Origin: Mayamaea pseudoterrestris
Taxonomy: Eukaryota > Bacillariophyta > Bacillariophyceae > Sellaphorales > Sellaphoraceae
NCBI GenBank assembly: GCA_027923505.1
Contig: BROI01000009.1
Coordinates: 434,001-498,000, forward strand
Length of the DNA: 64,000 bases
Reading direction: 5' to 3'
The notes beneath the pieces are model-generated. The model did not search any database and was not told the DNA's origin. It saw nothing but the letters and a program-made list of their open reading frames with translations. Made by a program: the position numbers and the translations under genes. Shown here piece after piece: positions 1 through 11,000 of the stretch. Position 1 is the first letter of the stretch, and every line of letters begins with the position of its first letter.

Positions 1-204
1 ATGTCACTTATCGATTCATAAGATTCTTCAGAGTTGCTTTTGTCGGTGAATTGTCAGTCAAAGACTACTGCTGATGGAAAGCAGCAATTCTGGAAGGAAA
101 TTAAGCTGATTTTTGATCCGCGTTCGTCATGGGGCGTGCCGCAAACAGTGTCGCTCTGACTGTCGTCAAGGGCCTGCAACGAGGATCTCAGAGGAGGAAA
201 TTGA

Positions 205-1390
205 GTGCGGTTTTGGCTGGCTCGGCAGGTAAAAGGTACTTTAGATGACGATATGTCGTTTGCTGTATGCACAGCTGGCATTTGGCCCGTCGGAAATGGC
301 ATGTGTTCCTTCGACAAACATTTCTACTTTCACGACGACGACATGCCCCATGCTGATCAATTTGTTTTCGAAATGAAAGTCACAACGGAGCGTATTGGAT
401 CTGGAGATGATTTGTCACGTGAAGCCATGACACGCAAACGCATGCTCCTCTATAAGCATGATGATGATCTACGGCAGGAAGCTTTTGCGACGCAGTTTGT
501 TGCAGTCTGCGGTTCTATGCTTCGAGTGTCGGGTTTCGACATGAAGCTCTTGTCTTTTCAATGTGTACCCGTTGGTACGCGGCGTGGTTTTGTTGAATGG
601 GTTCCTGGCAGCGTACCACTCAGCGAAATTTGTCACCCCATGGTTGGATCTACTTGTCTTGGAGAGAACGAATGGCCGGATGTTTCGGATATGAAGTTCC
701 CCTCCATGTTGAGCAAGGGTGTGACAAAGTACGTATCGCTTCGACGACTTGGTGGTCAGCAAAATGGGACGTTTCGTCGACTTTCTGGGCGGCAACATGG
801 CGGTGATGCTGGTTCCTTTTCGAATAACCCGGTTCAGGATTACCTTCGCAGCGTCGCCTATGATGACAAGGCTCCATATATGATACGCAAGGTTGTCATT
901 TTACATACTTAAAGAGCGTCGCAGGCTACAGTGTCATTATCTATGTCCTTGGCGTGGGTGATCGTCACTTGGACAACTTGTTGTTGCATAAAAAGTGGCG
1001 CGTTTTTCCACTGTGACTACTACTTTATTCTCGGCAGCGATCCGAAGACGTACTTGCCAGCCCGAGTGACGCAAGAGATGGTGCATGGCATGGGGGCTCA
1101 GAGAGCGACAAGTATGTTCGCTTTCTCTCGACTGTGGGAGCTGCGTTTCTGGTGTTGCGCCGTCCCGAGAATGTCCGTGCACTGTTGTCCTTGGTGCGTT
1201 TGATGGAATCTTCCTGTGTTCCCGACATTTCTGAAAATCAGTCGACTGATCCGTGTTGGACTACGTGATCGCCTGAAACTTGACCTGGCGGATCAGGAAG
1301 CTGTGGCATATATCGAAGAATTTGTAGAGGCGAGCCATAGTTCAACGATGTGATGCATAGCTTGGGAAAACAGTTTTAATTCGTTGATGC
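205..1390 (+). pseudogene. VPS34: Decayed class III PI3-kinase (VPS34-type) catalytic domain
   Basis: Conceptual translation over several frames recovers the C-terminal kinase domain of VPS34, which makes PI3P for autophagy and endosomal traffic. Visible blocks, in family order, are DDDLRQE (about 466-480), a KLL...GFVEWVP block (about 545-610), [12 protein letters not shown] (about 954-990), FILGSDPKTYLP (about 1024-1060), EMVHGMG (about 1075-1097), LRRPENVRALLSL (about 1156-1195) and the C-terminal LRDRLKLDLADQEAV (about 1262-1306). The frame changes between blocks near 895, 1008 and 1095 and again near the end. The DFG motif after FHCD reads DYY, so two of its three residues are altered. 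No introns at these points restore the frame. The N-terminal C2 and helical domains are absent upstream. It lies tail-to-tail with the PLAC8 gene. I infer a dead relic or partial copy, with an intact VPS34 expected elsewhere. Confidence 0.85.
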
Positions 1391-1543
1391 GTGATGACAA
1401 TGTAAGGCTACTCGATTACTGCTAATATTCGTTTTTTATAACACAATGCACTGTACTGTACTCTACTGTACTGCAGCGTGCAAGGAGTACTGTACTGTAA
1501 TTTTGGCTTCAGCAAAGACCGATCGGTCTCAACACTGCGCTTG

Positions 1544-2227
1544 TTACACAAGGTCCACCGGAATGTTATCTGGGAGTCCCGTCGATGAGCAGCAACGTCC
1601 TGGATATGCCGAATACTCCGTCGTATGTCGAAGCAGCTGCCCCACGACGAGGCATGGACAAATCAACGAGCAGCAAGTGTCTTCGCATCCTCCTGGACAG
1701 CAGTTGGTTTCCTCCGGAATGTTATACTTTTGTCGTACATGCGACCGTATATTCTTTAAGCACATGACTGTGAATCCAAAGTAAATATAGGCCAACAAGT
1801 CATCAACTGCGCAAAAGAAATAGTAAGAGGTTGGCGGTTCGACCCAGTGTTGTGAATCAATATTTGGATCAAGCGTGGCAATTACAATGAGCAATAATGT
1901 TCGCGTCATCCAAAACAAGACTGTCGTTTTCAAAAGCGTTTTAAAAGCAAACGCTGCCTGCGATGCACTAGCAACTTGGCCGGCGTATGATAGTTGCATT
2001 CTTGTTGCAACTTGCCCAGCGCCCGTCAAAACGCAACAACAAAATGAGTTATAAATGGAGGCATGAAAGGGACCATGTCTGCACCAACTCCAGAGCGAGT
2101 CTCTCCAACGTCCAACTGGTGGAGAAACGGTGAAACGTCCATTGCAGTCTGTATTGGTGCTGGATTGGGACGCGTTATTGTTCGTGGGCGATGGCGCTGC
2201 CGAATCGTTGTTGCCAGCAGCCGCCAA
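1544..2227 (-). CDS. PLAC8-family Cys-rich membrane protein (paralogue 1, intronless)
   Basis: A single exon of 227 residues. After a Ser/Asn-rich head comes WRDSLWSWCRHGP, the entry to a PLAC8 domain, then two hydrophobic stretches (around residues 105-120 and 135-160). The C-terminal Cys cluster is NCCPGGCEDTCCSLICPC, followed by LLRHTTEYSAYPGRCC. PLAC8/Ama1-like proteins sit in membranes; members in plants and animals affect metal handling or cell size, but the function here cannot be told. A clear paralogue lies at 58,831-59,764: both have WRDSL, the Cys cluster, LRHTT(E/D)Y and TGLP. The paralogue carries an intron where this copy reads straight through CCCVLTGAGQV, so an intron was lost here or gained there. 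This copy lacks the longer N-terminal domain of the other. Confidence 0.8.
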   Translation of the reverse strand: MAAAGNNDSAAPSPTNNNASQSSTNTDCNGRFTVSPPVGRWRDSLWSWCRHGPFHASIYNSFCCCVLTGAGQVATRMQLSYAGQVASASQAAFAFKTLLKTTVLFWMTRTLLLIVIATLDPNIDSQHWVEPPTSYYFFCAVDDLLAYIYFGFTVMCLKNIRSHVRQKYNIPEETNCCPGGCEDTCCSLICPCLVVGQLLRHTTEYSAYPGRCCSSTGLPDNIPVDLV

Positions 2228-4497
2228 AGTCTGTAGGAGAATGAAAAAAGAAAGATTACATCAGGCTATACAATACGATGATTCATGGAGGTGTATATTC
2301 ATTCATGCACTAGTTTCCAAATCGATCCATTTCCTCAGAGAGAAGATTAGCGTGCGTTTGTTTTCACTGCACCCAAGTCGGCCGCCGCGTGGCAGTGCTG
2401 CAAAAGGACCGGCAGCAGGGACCAAACAGCAACGTCTGTGCTCGAAATCTCTGAACAAATTCTTCCTTGTCATCATTGGAAGCTCTAAAACGTCTTGGTG
2501 AATTTGCATCTAAGCTTGCCAGTTGACCGACTACCGACTCACCAGTGGCTCCATTTCCTGCATCTCAACGTCAGCAGCAAAGGAAGAAGCAGAGACTTGA
2601 GATCGACGTCTACCAAACATGATAGTGAATATCATAAAGGTAGCTGGATCTATTAGAAAGCCATCAGTAATGGCGCAATATACCTCGGCGGCCTATGCCG
2701 CCATGGCCGAAGGCCGAACGGAACGAACGAACGGGCGCTGCGGTCATCGTGGTTGCGCGCGAGGGTCATTTCCAGTCATGCTGCAAAAACCGCTACGACA
2801 TACTGTATTCACGAATCGAAAATGTTGCATTCCGTGATACCATTCCTTGCAGCAATCGTTTCATGCCAACTTATCGACCTTTCCATGACCAAAACGCCAT
2901 AATGGCAACTTCGGAGAGCTAATGAATCAGTGGCTAAAGTTGACATTCGACGAGAGGTTCATCGACTGAGTCATTAGTCATCCATCACCAATTATGCCTT
3001 TCATCAATCATGCATTTCACCTTTTTGTCGGCATCAGCCAAGCAGTTCGAGCCGACGATGCAGAAAACAATCCGCACGGCAATCACAATGACGACGCGAT
3101 GACAAGGCCGCAGGACCAAGCTTTGCAAAAGGATCAATATAGAGATTAGAATGCCAGTCGCATGGAATCACATGGAGCAAGCTTCGCCCGGTCATGAGTC
3201 ACACAAGCCGCTGCTGCTGCTTTGTTGCTACTTAATTAGCTGCGTCTCGTACTGCTTGGCAATGTTGGACGGAATGTATTATTGTGTCATGCCAAGACAT
3301 GATGGAAGCTCGGCCTCTCGGGCCGTGAACTCATTGCATGTCAACCAAATCTTCGCTTGCAATTCCTTGACGACTATCTGAACGGCTGCTTCTACATTGG
3401 TGATCCACGCGCATCATTCCTACAATGCCTTTGAGGCGGCTGAATTAAATTGCGCAGATGGCTAGCATACAATGATCGCAACGGAACCATAAAATCTTGG
3501 TCGCTGCAGCAGCCTGCGCACATCGCTCTATTTCAATTTGGGAAGACGGTAAAGATACTTCTCGTCGGTCACTGATTTGTCGTCATGAAGCAATTGTCTA
3601 CAAAGTGTCTTGACTCGACACTGCTGAGCGGCGAGAACCAGCAGACATCGCGACCCTGCGTGTATTAACAAACGCGATGATAGCGGAGTCACCTTTTCCG
3701 ATGCGAGGGTATTTGTAGGGTCGGCGCAAGATTGGATTGCTTCATTTACGTACGTACCTTGTCACCTCTTGAGGCGGCAGTGCATTTGTACAGTCCATCA
3801 CAATCATCGCTATAGGTGGAAAGCAAGTGCACGGGAATTCTATTTATACATCATAGGTGCTAGGCCAGCCAATGTCCCCAGTCTTGGCGAACTAATGCAA
3901 CACGAGAAGGGCATTGTGAGACGTCAAGGCTAACCACTGTAAAACCCATCCCTTTGAGCGTAATAGATCAGTACGATTTTGACCGTGCGAGAACGTTTGA
4001 AATGACGCATACCATTAAGTCAATAAATAGGCCCATGGCTGCAACGTGTGCTGGGTTTGTGCGGATGCGGAGCTCGCTTCATATTGGATGAGGGCCACCG
4101 AACGACTTATGTGCGTAACGGAAATGACGAAACAGTAGACGAGCTTGGTAACACAAGGGCAAAGGAAACCGTTTTTGTGAACATCTGCACCAAAGACGGC
4201 ATGCTTGGCTTTGTGTTGTCTGCTCGACACCACTTTGAGGAAGGTTGACAGGTCAAATGAACTGTGAATGCGGTTGACGGGGACAGATCAGACGTCAGCA
4301 AATGCAAAGTAGGCACAACGCGAACCGCCATATTGGAAGTGCGAGCGGGCAGCAAATTGACGAGTTGAGGGTTAGCGGATCGACGTGAACGAGTCGCGTC
4401 GAGAATCGTTGTGAATACTGCGACGCTGCGGTGTCGCAAATAAAGGTAGTGCGTCCAGCATTCGCTTGATAATGTCTATTTCTCTGTGAATCTATTG

Positions 4498-4575
4498 ATC
4501 GCTTGTCACTATAAGTGGGGAGACGGTTTACGGGATAGCAGTATAAATATAAACATTTCTTAACTCTCTTATAAT
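4498..4575. repeat. Short dispersed repeat, copy 1
   Basis: About 70 bp containing AAGTGGGGAG, CGGTTTAC, GATAGCAG and ACATTTC in that order matches 52,240-52,312 at roughly three quarters of positions, by eye. No coding or structural meaning is apparent. It is probably an old scattered repeat. Confidence 0.5.
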
Positions 4576-5556
4576 GTCTATTTCTGTTTAATTTATGAAT
4601 TCATGGCATGCAAATAATTCCTCGTGTAGTTCAGACTCTCATTGCCACGAAGCAGACTTCATTGCCACAGAACAAAATAAATGACGTTCTTTTCGCAATA
4701 AGAAGAACCACGAATGCATGCCCGCTGCCATGGCTGCAGTATAAGACTGCACTTGCAGTTGCCTCGCCGTAATGTCATTTCCAAACTACTAGTCTTCTTG
4801 GACGCTACGTCGTCATCGTCGTAGCGGCAAGCTGAATTTAAGTTGATGGTTCACTCCCCGTTCATTTTCGATCTCTTGATGTACTGCACGACTCTTGTCA
4901 ATCTGAGAAAGCGACACCAGCTTCCAAGTAGATTGGGCTGATTTCAGCGGCATCATGGAGTCCTGTTACTTTTAAAGTGCGGTTGCTCGTAATGGACCTG
5001 CATCTGTGACGTTTTGCCGACACAACTGCCCGCGTGTCATTTTTTCGAAGGCTACCGTATTCCCTGTCTTGTTGACTGGCATATGAACCTTACTGCGAAA
5101 AAATGCTTTTGTCGCATTTGTAAAGGTTGCAGATCGAGCAAGATTGTTGCTCCGAGCATCCGAGATCCGAGCATCGTCGCCTTCATTTGGTCTACCGAAA
5201 GTCAAAGTCACAGAACGAACAGCGAAGCAAGTGTCAGAATGACGTTGGAGCATCATTCCACGCAATCTTTGAACCTTGCGAAAAAGTCGGATATGGCGAT
5301 GAGCGACAAAGACTCGTCATCGATGGACTCCTCGTGTATCGTGGCGGTTGTCGTCGTCGCCTTGTCGCTGCCATCACCGTGATTCCGCTTCTTGAGCGCT
5401 CTGTGGCATCCCTTTTTTTACTACCGGTAGTACGATGGCACTGTTGTCGACTTCTATAGCATTATGGTGCATTGGCCAAGTTTGCGGTCGAACGAGCTCA
5501 CGAGCTGCGTCCATTGCGGAGCCATGGCAGGCAGTTTCTCGCATCGACGACCATTC

Positions 5557-5570
5557 ACGTACCGGTACGT
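5557..5570. promoter_or_regulatory. 14-bp perfect palindrome with TACCGGTA core
   Basis: ACGTACCGGTACGT is its own reverse complement. It lies 297 bp before the preferred start of the small membrane protein gene at 5,854. The TACCGGTA core recurs at least nine times in the window, often upstream of genes. It is a candidate protein-binding site; no factor is assigned. Confidence 0.35.
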
Positions 5571-5853
5571 CGTATCGGTAGCAAATTACAACCGCTGCGA
5601 CATTTTTCGTGTTGATGAAAAGTGAGTCATTGGGCTATAGTGTAAAACACACGATATCAAGAAAAGGCATATGTAGTTTGTCAATGGAATTACATTCAAA
5701 GGCAATAGTAAAATCGGTTTAATCTCACCTTTCATGACTACCTGCAGGTTTGAAAAGTGCCGCTACGGTAACTCGCGTTCCATCCAGGCGAGTGGGCGAC
5801 AACCATGCCGCACCCGTTCATTGTTATGCTATGTCATCTCAAGCCTCTCCCTC

Positions 5854-6267
5854 ATGTCATCAACATTCTCCTCGATTCTCTCAAACATTTCGGCCTCGCA
5901 TAATCGTTTCAAGCATGCAGTTCATACTCAATTTCGCATTCCGATTCAAAGCAAATACGGTCGATGGGCAATGGGCTTTGTGTACATGACAATTCCAATT
6001 GTCGGCGGCTACTACGTCATGGAATGGGCCATCGGCAAGAGCCATGAAAGCATTGGGGAGCGTGGAGAGTTACTCCCTGTTAAAACAGTGCAAGGCATTG
6101 GAAATATGCGAATCGCTAGTGATGGAAGCGTTCGCACGATTCGTACTGGAGTCCATTTGAGCGTAAGTTCAGAGGAGGAACAACGAAGGAATCGAAAGAA
6201 ATTGGAACGATTTCTGCAACACACTTTAAAGCAGCCAAACGAAACGCCGAAGGATCAGGATGCTTGA
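5854..6267 (+). CDS. Small single-span membrane protein, family not recognised
   Basis: The product has 137 residues from the ATG at 5,854; an in-frame ATG at 5,734 would add 40. The head is Ser-rich and moderately basic (MSSTFSSILSNISASHNRFK), which could be a mitochondrial presequence. A hydrophobic segment follows, around WAMGFVYMTIPIVGGYYVM, and the C-terminal third is highly charged (EEEQRRNRKKLERF), probably helical. I do not recognise the family. The layout of presequence, one span and charged tail is typical of small inner-mitochondrial-membrane proteins, but that is inference. A 32-codon frame with a reasonable start context (5,805-5,903) overlaps the 5' end and could be an upstream ORF. 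Codon use and the compact run-out to 6,267 support a real gene. Confidence 0.6.
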   Translation: MSSTFSSILSNISASHNRFKHAVHTQFRIPIQSKYGRWAMGFVYMTIPIVGGYYVMEWAIGKSHESIGERGELLPVKTVQGIGNMRIASDGSVRTIRTGVHLSVSSEEEQRRNRKKLERFLQHTLKQPNETPKDQDA

Positions 6268-6623
6268 GTATGACGACATGACGACTAACGACTACACGAT
6301 GCTGGCTGATCGTCGACTCGTCGACTGGATGCAGTTTGCTAGAAAGATTCATTCCTTCACTCTCATTTGGCAGCTCCGTTGACCACGATCTAATGCAATA
6401 AAATAAATAAACCGACCTTTTGTAAAATAATAGAAATAATATGTAGCTGCCTCTAGGTTACTTTGTCACGTGAGTGCGATGATACATATTATTTACGTTT
6501 CCAGTCGTCCCTATGTCAATGTACACAGCATGACAGTCATCAAATATCGATAGTACTAACGGTAGTAAAAGAAAATTCTAAAAAGAGAATGATGCTCGCT
6601 TCGTTGTCTTTTTACGTTACAGT
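6268..6623. other. Intergenic spacer between convergent genes
   Basis: AT-rich 3' flank shared by the convergent 5.9-kb and FCP genes. It contains AATAAA-like runs near 6,397-6,435 that may serve polyadenylation. No gene is seen. Confidence 0.5.
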
Positions 6624-7819
6624 TTAAATTCCCTCGGGCAAAAAGTAACCTGCCTTGGCGTAATAATCGGGGCTGGTAAAGGCGGCTCCAAGCTGCTGCA
6701 CCACACTCTCGCCACTGGCATTAGCCTGGAATACAACTCCCAAGAATCCCACCATAGCAAGACGCGCATGCTTAATCTCCTGAAGCTGCTTCTCGGCATA
6801 CTCTTCCGGGGTGTAGTTCAAGTTGAACGGATTGTATCCACCTTGTCCCCAGTTTTGCGAGGCACCGGCCACGTAGTTGGCGCCTTTCTCGCGGATGAAC
6901 TGAATGCGGCGGAACTCCATGAAGCTCATGAACAAAAAGATTTGCACAAGGGCGGCGCCTGGTCCTTGCGAGAAGGCAACAAGCGGGTCTTTGTAAGAAT
7001 AAGCCTCGATGCCAGAGATTTGTCCGAGGGTCCCAAAACCAGGGGCGATGAAACCAAGGACGGCAACCATGCAAATACGTCCGTGCATGAGTTCGGCTTC
7101 ACGGTACCAGGTCAAGCCATCGGCTGGTGCTTCTCCTTGGAAAATTCCATTAAAGTAGTTGGCGAGCAGTGGCGCTTTGGTCGACAAGTAGCATGGGTCG
7201 AAACCAACATCACCGACCAAGGATCCGTCAAGTGCGGCCGGAGCAAATTCACCTGGAATAGCGGATGATGGGACCGTTCCTGTGGCTTGCTGCGCGAAAA
7301 GATTAAATGTTGAAGTAAGAACGAATGTGTACTTTAATGTAGGTTGATTGCTCATGACTCGATCATCCGTCTGGTCAGTAACTTTGCAATACTTACGCGC
7401 GAGGCAATAGGTTTGCGGACCGGGACTGGGGCAGCCTTTCGGACCGGAGCAGCAGCCTTTCGAACGGGCGCAACAACCTTCTTGGCAGCGACAGGTGCCT
7501 TGGCGACTGCCTTTTGAACGGGCTTGACGACTTTCTTTTCGACAGCCTTCTTGACTGGCGCCGCCTTGGCAATGATGTTTTTGACTGGGGCGGCCTTGAC
7601 CACTGCCTTCTTGACAGGTGCCACTGCCTTCTTTACAGGTGCGGCTGCCTTGACCACAGCCTTTTTTAATGGGGCAACTTTCTTGGCGACGGCCTTGGTG
7701 GCAGCCGGTGCCGACTTTTTGAGTGGCGCTGCCTTTTTGCCCAAGGCAAAGGTCATGGACGGAGCCGTAAAGGCCGTGGCAGAGGCAACGCAAAGAGCAA
7801 AGACTGGAGCAAACTTCAT
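6624..7819 (-). CDS. Fucoxanthin chlorophyll a/c-binding protein with an H1-like basic insert
   Basis: Two exons (7,819-7,397 and 7,289-6,624) joined across a 107-bp GT-AG intron give 362 residues. An in-frame ATG at 7,828 is possible, but MKFAPVF is the usual FCP start. Residues 1 to about 20 are a signal peptide ending VASATAFTAP, the bipartite plastid signal of diatoms. Residues about 25-138 are almost entirely Lys/Ala/Pro/Val (KKAV, APVKKAV, APVRKAA units), resembling histone H1 tails. Residues 142-362 are a three-helix LHC domain: helix A has EAELMHGRICMVAVLG, helix B follows QGPGAALVQIF, and helix C has EIKHARLAMVGFLG, with the chlorophyll-ligand Glu/His/Arg present. It binds pigment in the thylakoid membrane. 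Typical FCPs are about 200 residues, so the insert nearly doubles the protein. The intron separates insert from LHC domain, consistent with domain shuffling. Confidence 0.92.
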
Positions 7820-8056
7820 GGTCAACAAGAGTTACAATGAAAGAAGGATGTGATGATGGTCGGCAAACCGCGATGATGGTCAAAAGGTGACGTACAAATC
7901 CTTGCTTCCGGCGCAGCGTCAAAGATCGCGAGATACGCTCTTCAACAACCTGTAAGAAGTACAGGCGCCAGATATAAATAGATCATGAAGTGCACGACCC
8001 AACTCATGACAGATTTGAATTCATACGCGCCCATTGGCTTTCTTATACTATCAAAG

Positions 8057-8064
8057 TGACGTCA
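8057..8064. promoter_or_regulatory. TGACGTCA (CRE/bZIP) palindrome upstream of the FCP gene
   Basis: A perfect TGACGTCA lies 238 bp upstream of the FCP start codon. bZIP factors, including heterokont aureochromes (blue-light receptors), are known to bind TGACGT-type sites. A role in light control of this gene is inference. Confidence 0.4.
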
Positions 8065-11000
8065 CTCACTCGCCCGATGCATGAACCGAAAGAATGACCA
8101 TGACGATGCAAAGATCCGTATGATATGTATCATCGGTAACTGCGACAACTTGCTTCCAAACCCATCGCGTCGCTTTCCATTCAGGCTCCTCTATTGCTAC
8201 TAGTGTAATGGATCATCTTGATGTCAGAAGATTCTGCTGGAGTCGCTCGCAAAGCTTCTCCGTCGATGCCTCCTCATAGAGGATCAAGCTCAGCATGCTG
8301 ATCCTCGACCCTCGAACGACCGTTTTGCTAGCTGCAGCGGCGGCAAGCAGAGCGACAGTTCGTCCGTCATTACTCATACGAAAGCTTCAGCCGCAGCAGC
8401 AGCTTCTACTTCTGTCCCATCAACAAGTCGTTCAGCAAAAGCAACCCGACCACGGACCGCGGCCGACTGGAATCAACAATCAACTCGCCGACTGCGAATA
8501 CAACGACACATCTCCGAGTGAATCTTCAGTAGATGCAGCAGAATCTTCCATCGAGTGATAGAGCAATGGCAGCAAATCGATCTTCGACTCGCTTGCCTGA
8601 TAATACTGGAGCAGCAAAGACTTCCGATGGATTTTATCAGCCGTCGCAGCAACACGCAACGTATCATCATCAGCAGCAGCGAACGACCTACCAGCTACCA
8701 GCTACCGGGGCTACGACTTACAACGATAGACCCGCGACAGTGCACAATAGTTTTCCAGTTGGATGAGCAGCATCCGCATCATCAATTCGCGATACTATAA
8801 ATGCGTCTCCAGCATACTTTACGCTGCAATTGACAGCATCGCATACTAGCAATTCTTCAGCACCCTCTTCCTTTAATAATGATAACGACTAACGCATTAG
8901 GTAAGCCGCTGCAGAGGAACTTGGAATCAACATGTCGTATATTTCTTTTCAAAGCCAAGGCCTCCATTCGTTCGTCTTGTTGCTGCAAGGGCAACTGCTG
9001 TTGACGGACAAGCTGCATTCGATCGATTGGAAAAATCTACGGTTTGAGCAGTTTTGGATAACGTGCACTTGCATTAGGGTTCACTTTGATGAACGGTTTG
9101 CTTGGACGTGCATACGACAACGTCATGGTGCTGCAGCATCAGCAGCAGGCAACAACGCGAGCAAGTGTACATTTCCAACGAATCCACGATGATCATTGGT
9201 CACGCTCTATTACACACCGGCCATTGTACTTGCTATCGCGTTGCAGCTAAATCAAGTTTGCGTAATGCTACATGGACATGTCTACTGATTTCACAGCCCT
9301 GCTCAGGTTGTCTTGCGTCAATACCGGCGCAGCAGCAAGTTCCATGGCTACATGCGCGTTGAAAAGTGTTGACTACTGACTTCGTTGAAGCAGCTTTGCT
9401 AATCAAACACTTAGCGCGATGTCTCGACTATCTGCACCGGGCTAAATGCGATGCCGCGATCATAATGGCATATTTAACGAGCTGTCCCACTGGGCGAAAC
9501 GCACCAAACTAGTCGACTTGAACTCTCCAGATTTTCGTCAAAGACGCTCCAGCTGTCGTTGTCAGCATCGGCAATTTCCATGACTATTCACCCGGTGCAT
9601 CTTTCGCCATGTCACATGCTGACGGCTTGTTCTCATGTCGGCATGCGGATCATTGTTGCATATAAACCCTTTGTGTAACCAACACGAGCTGCGCTCTTTG
9701 CTTGTTGATACCATGAGCTGCGCTCAATGTTTTGTTGCATGGCCAACTGGTGGCATTGCTCTCATGTCGCACGTCCTAGAAAGCAAAAAGGGTGAATTAT
9801 GGTTTAGAGCATGACAACGTAACATTTTAAAAAAATTTCTTGTAGGCAATACGCCGCCAATTACACTCGCTTAAGTACGTACGGACCAGAGGTTCATTGT
9901 ACGTTGTTTGCCTTGCGCCGCGCGCATAAATTCAATGCGAACAGACTCCGCGCAACCACTGCACCAATATCTTCCCGTTATTAAATAAAGCCGCATGCGC
10001 AACATGCGTCTGTCAGCAACATTTCAAAACGCCGACATCCTACGCAGGACTAGGTCGCGCTTGCAAAAAGGCTTCGTAGTCGATTTGATAACGATATTAC
10101 GTTTCGCGGAGGCGATCCACTGGTCAAAATAGGCTTGAAGACATCGCGGCTGTGAGGTGTACGAGGACCTTAACCTAAGCTTTAAATTGTCAATGAAGCA
10201 AGCACAAAGCAGCTCGCTGGACTTGCATGCAAGCCGTTCAAGGCGTCGACCGTCGACTGAAAACAATAATGTCGTCATCAAAAAATTATAATCTTCAATT
10301 GATCCAGACAAGGCATGTCCTTCGATTACGTCAGCATTGCAATTTACGCTTGCAGTAAATGCAAGGGTAACTCGCGCTGCAAGATTGCTTAATGAACGGT
10401 CAAGTGTTGCGTAATAGACAGACGGAGTGCGCACTGCGCCTTTCTGGCAATTATTAATGCTGTTGGACCGATGCGTCGGCGGAACAACCTATACCGAGAT
10501 GCTTAAAATGTGTTGCTTACGGCACACCGAGCTTGTGTGCGCAGCCTTGTGGAAAATTTGGATACATTGTTGCATCGCAAGCAGATTGCGCCGACACATG
10601 GTTTGGTGATGCTCAAATCCAAAACAGCAGATGCCTACCAGTATAGACTTGCCGTAGCCGTATGGTCGGAAGCCTTCATGACAAAACCAGGCTTTTCCCT
10701 CCGCAAGCCATGCATGGCGTTTCCCGCCACTTTTTCAAACACCGAACTTTTTGGTTGGACAAAATGCTGCAAAAAAGTTTGTGGGGGCGAGTTTTTAAGT
10801 ATTCTTTTACAGGGCGTCGCAACACATACGCTACTCGAGGCCAACTTGTCCAACCACTAATTTAAAGCGGAGCTGTGCCTCTTCTAAAGGTGCATCTCGG
10901 GTGTCCTTACCTCAGCCTACTTTAATACCTCGACGACTCCATCCTGCCGTTTGCACTGGAGAGTAGGCCGTCCAGCCGCCTTTCGAATTACAACAAATTG

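Larger units (their letters stand above)
2228..5733. other. Gene-poor interval of 3.5 kb
   Basis: Only short overlapping frames without recognisable domains are present. It holds a dispersed repeat (4,498-4,575), TACCGGTA palindromes at 5,422 and 5,560, and one isolated unit of the 42-bp minisatellite family (about 5,611-5,652). Frames near 5,014-5,459 are somewhat long (110-122 codons) but overlap one another in different frames and show no family signature. Confidence 0.5.

Noticed and set aside
5014-5459. Two overlapping plus frames of 122 and 110 codons
   Set aside because: Different frames over the same DNA, no recognisable motif in either.
6624-7922. A single 432-codon reading frame over the FCP gene
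   Set aside because: Its 5' half is a wrong frame of the basic repeat and it runs through the intron. The spliced model restores the plastid signal and LHC domain.
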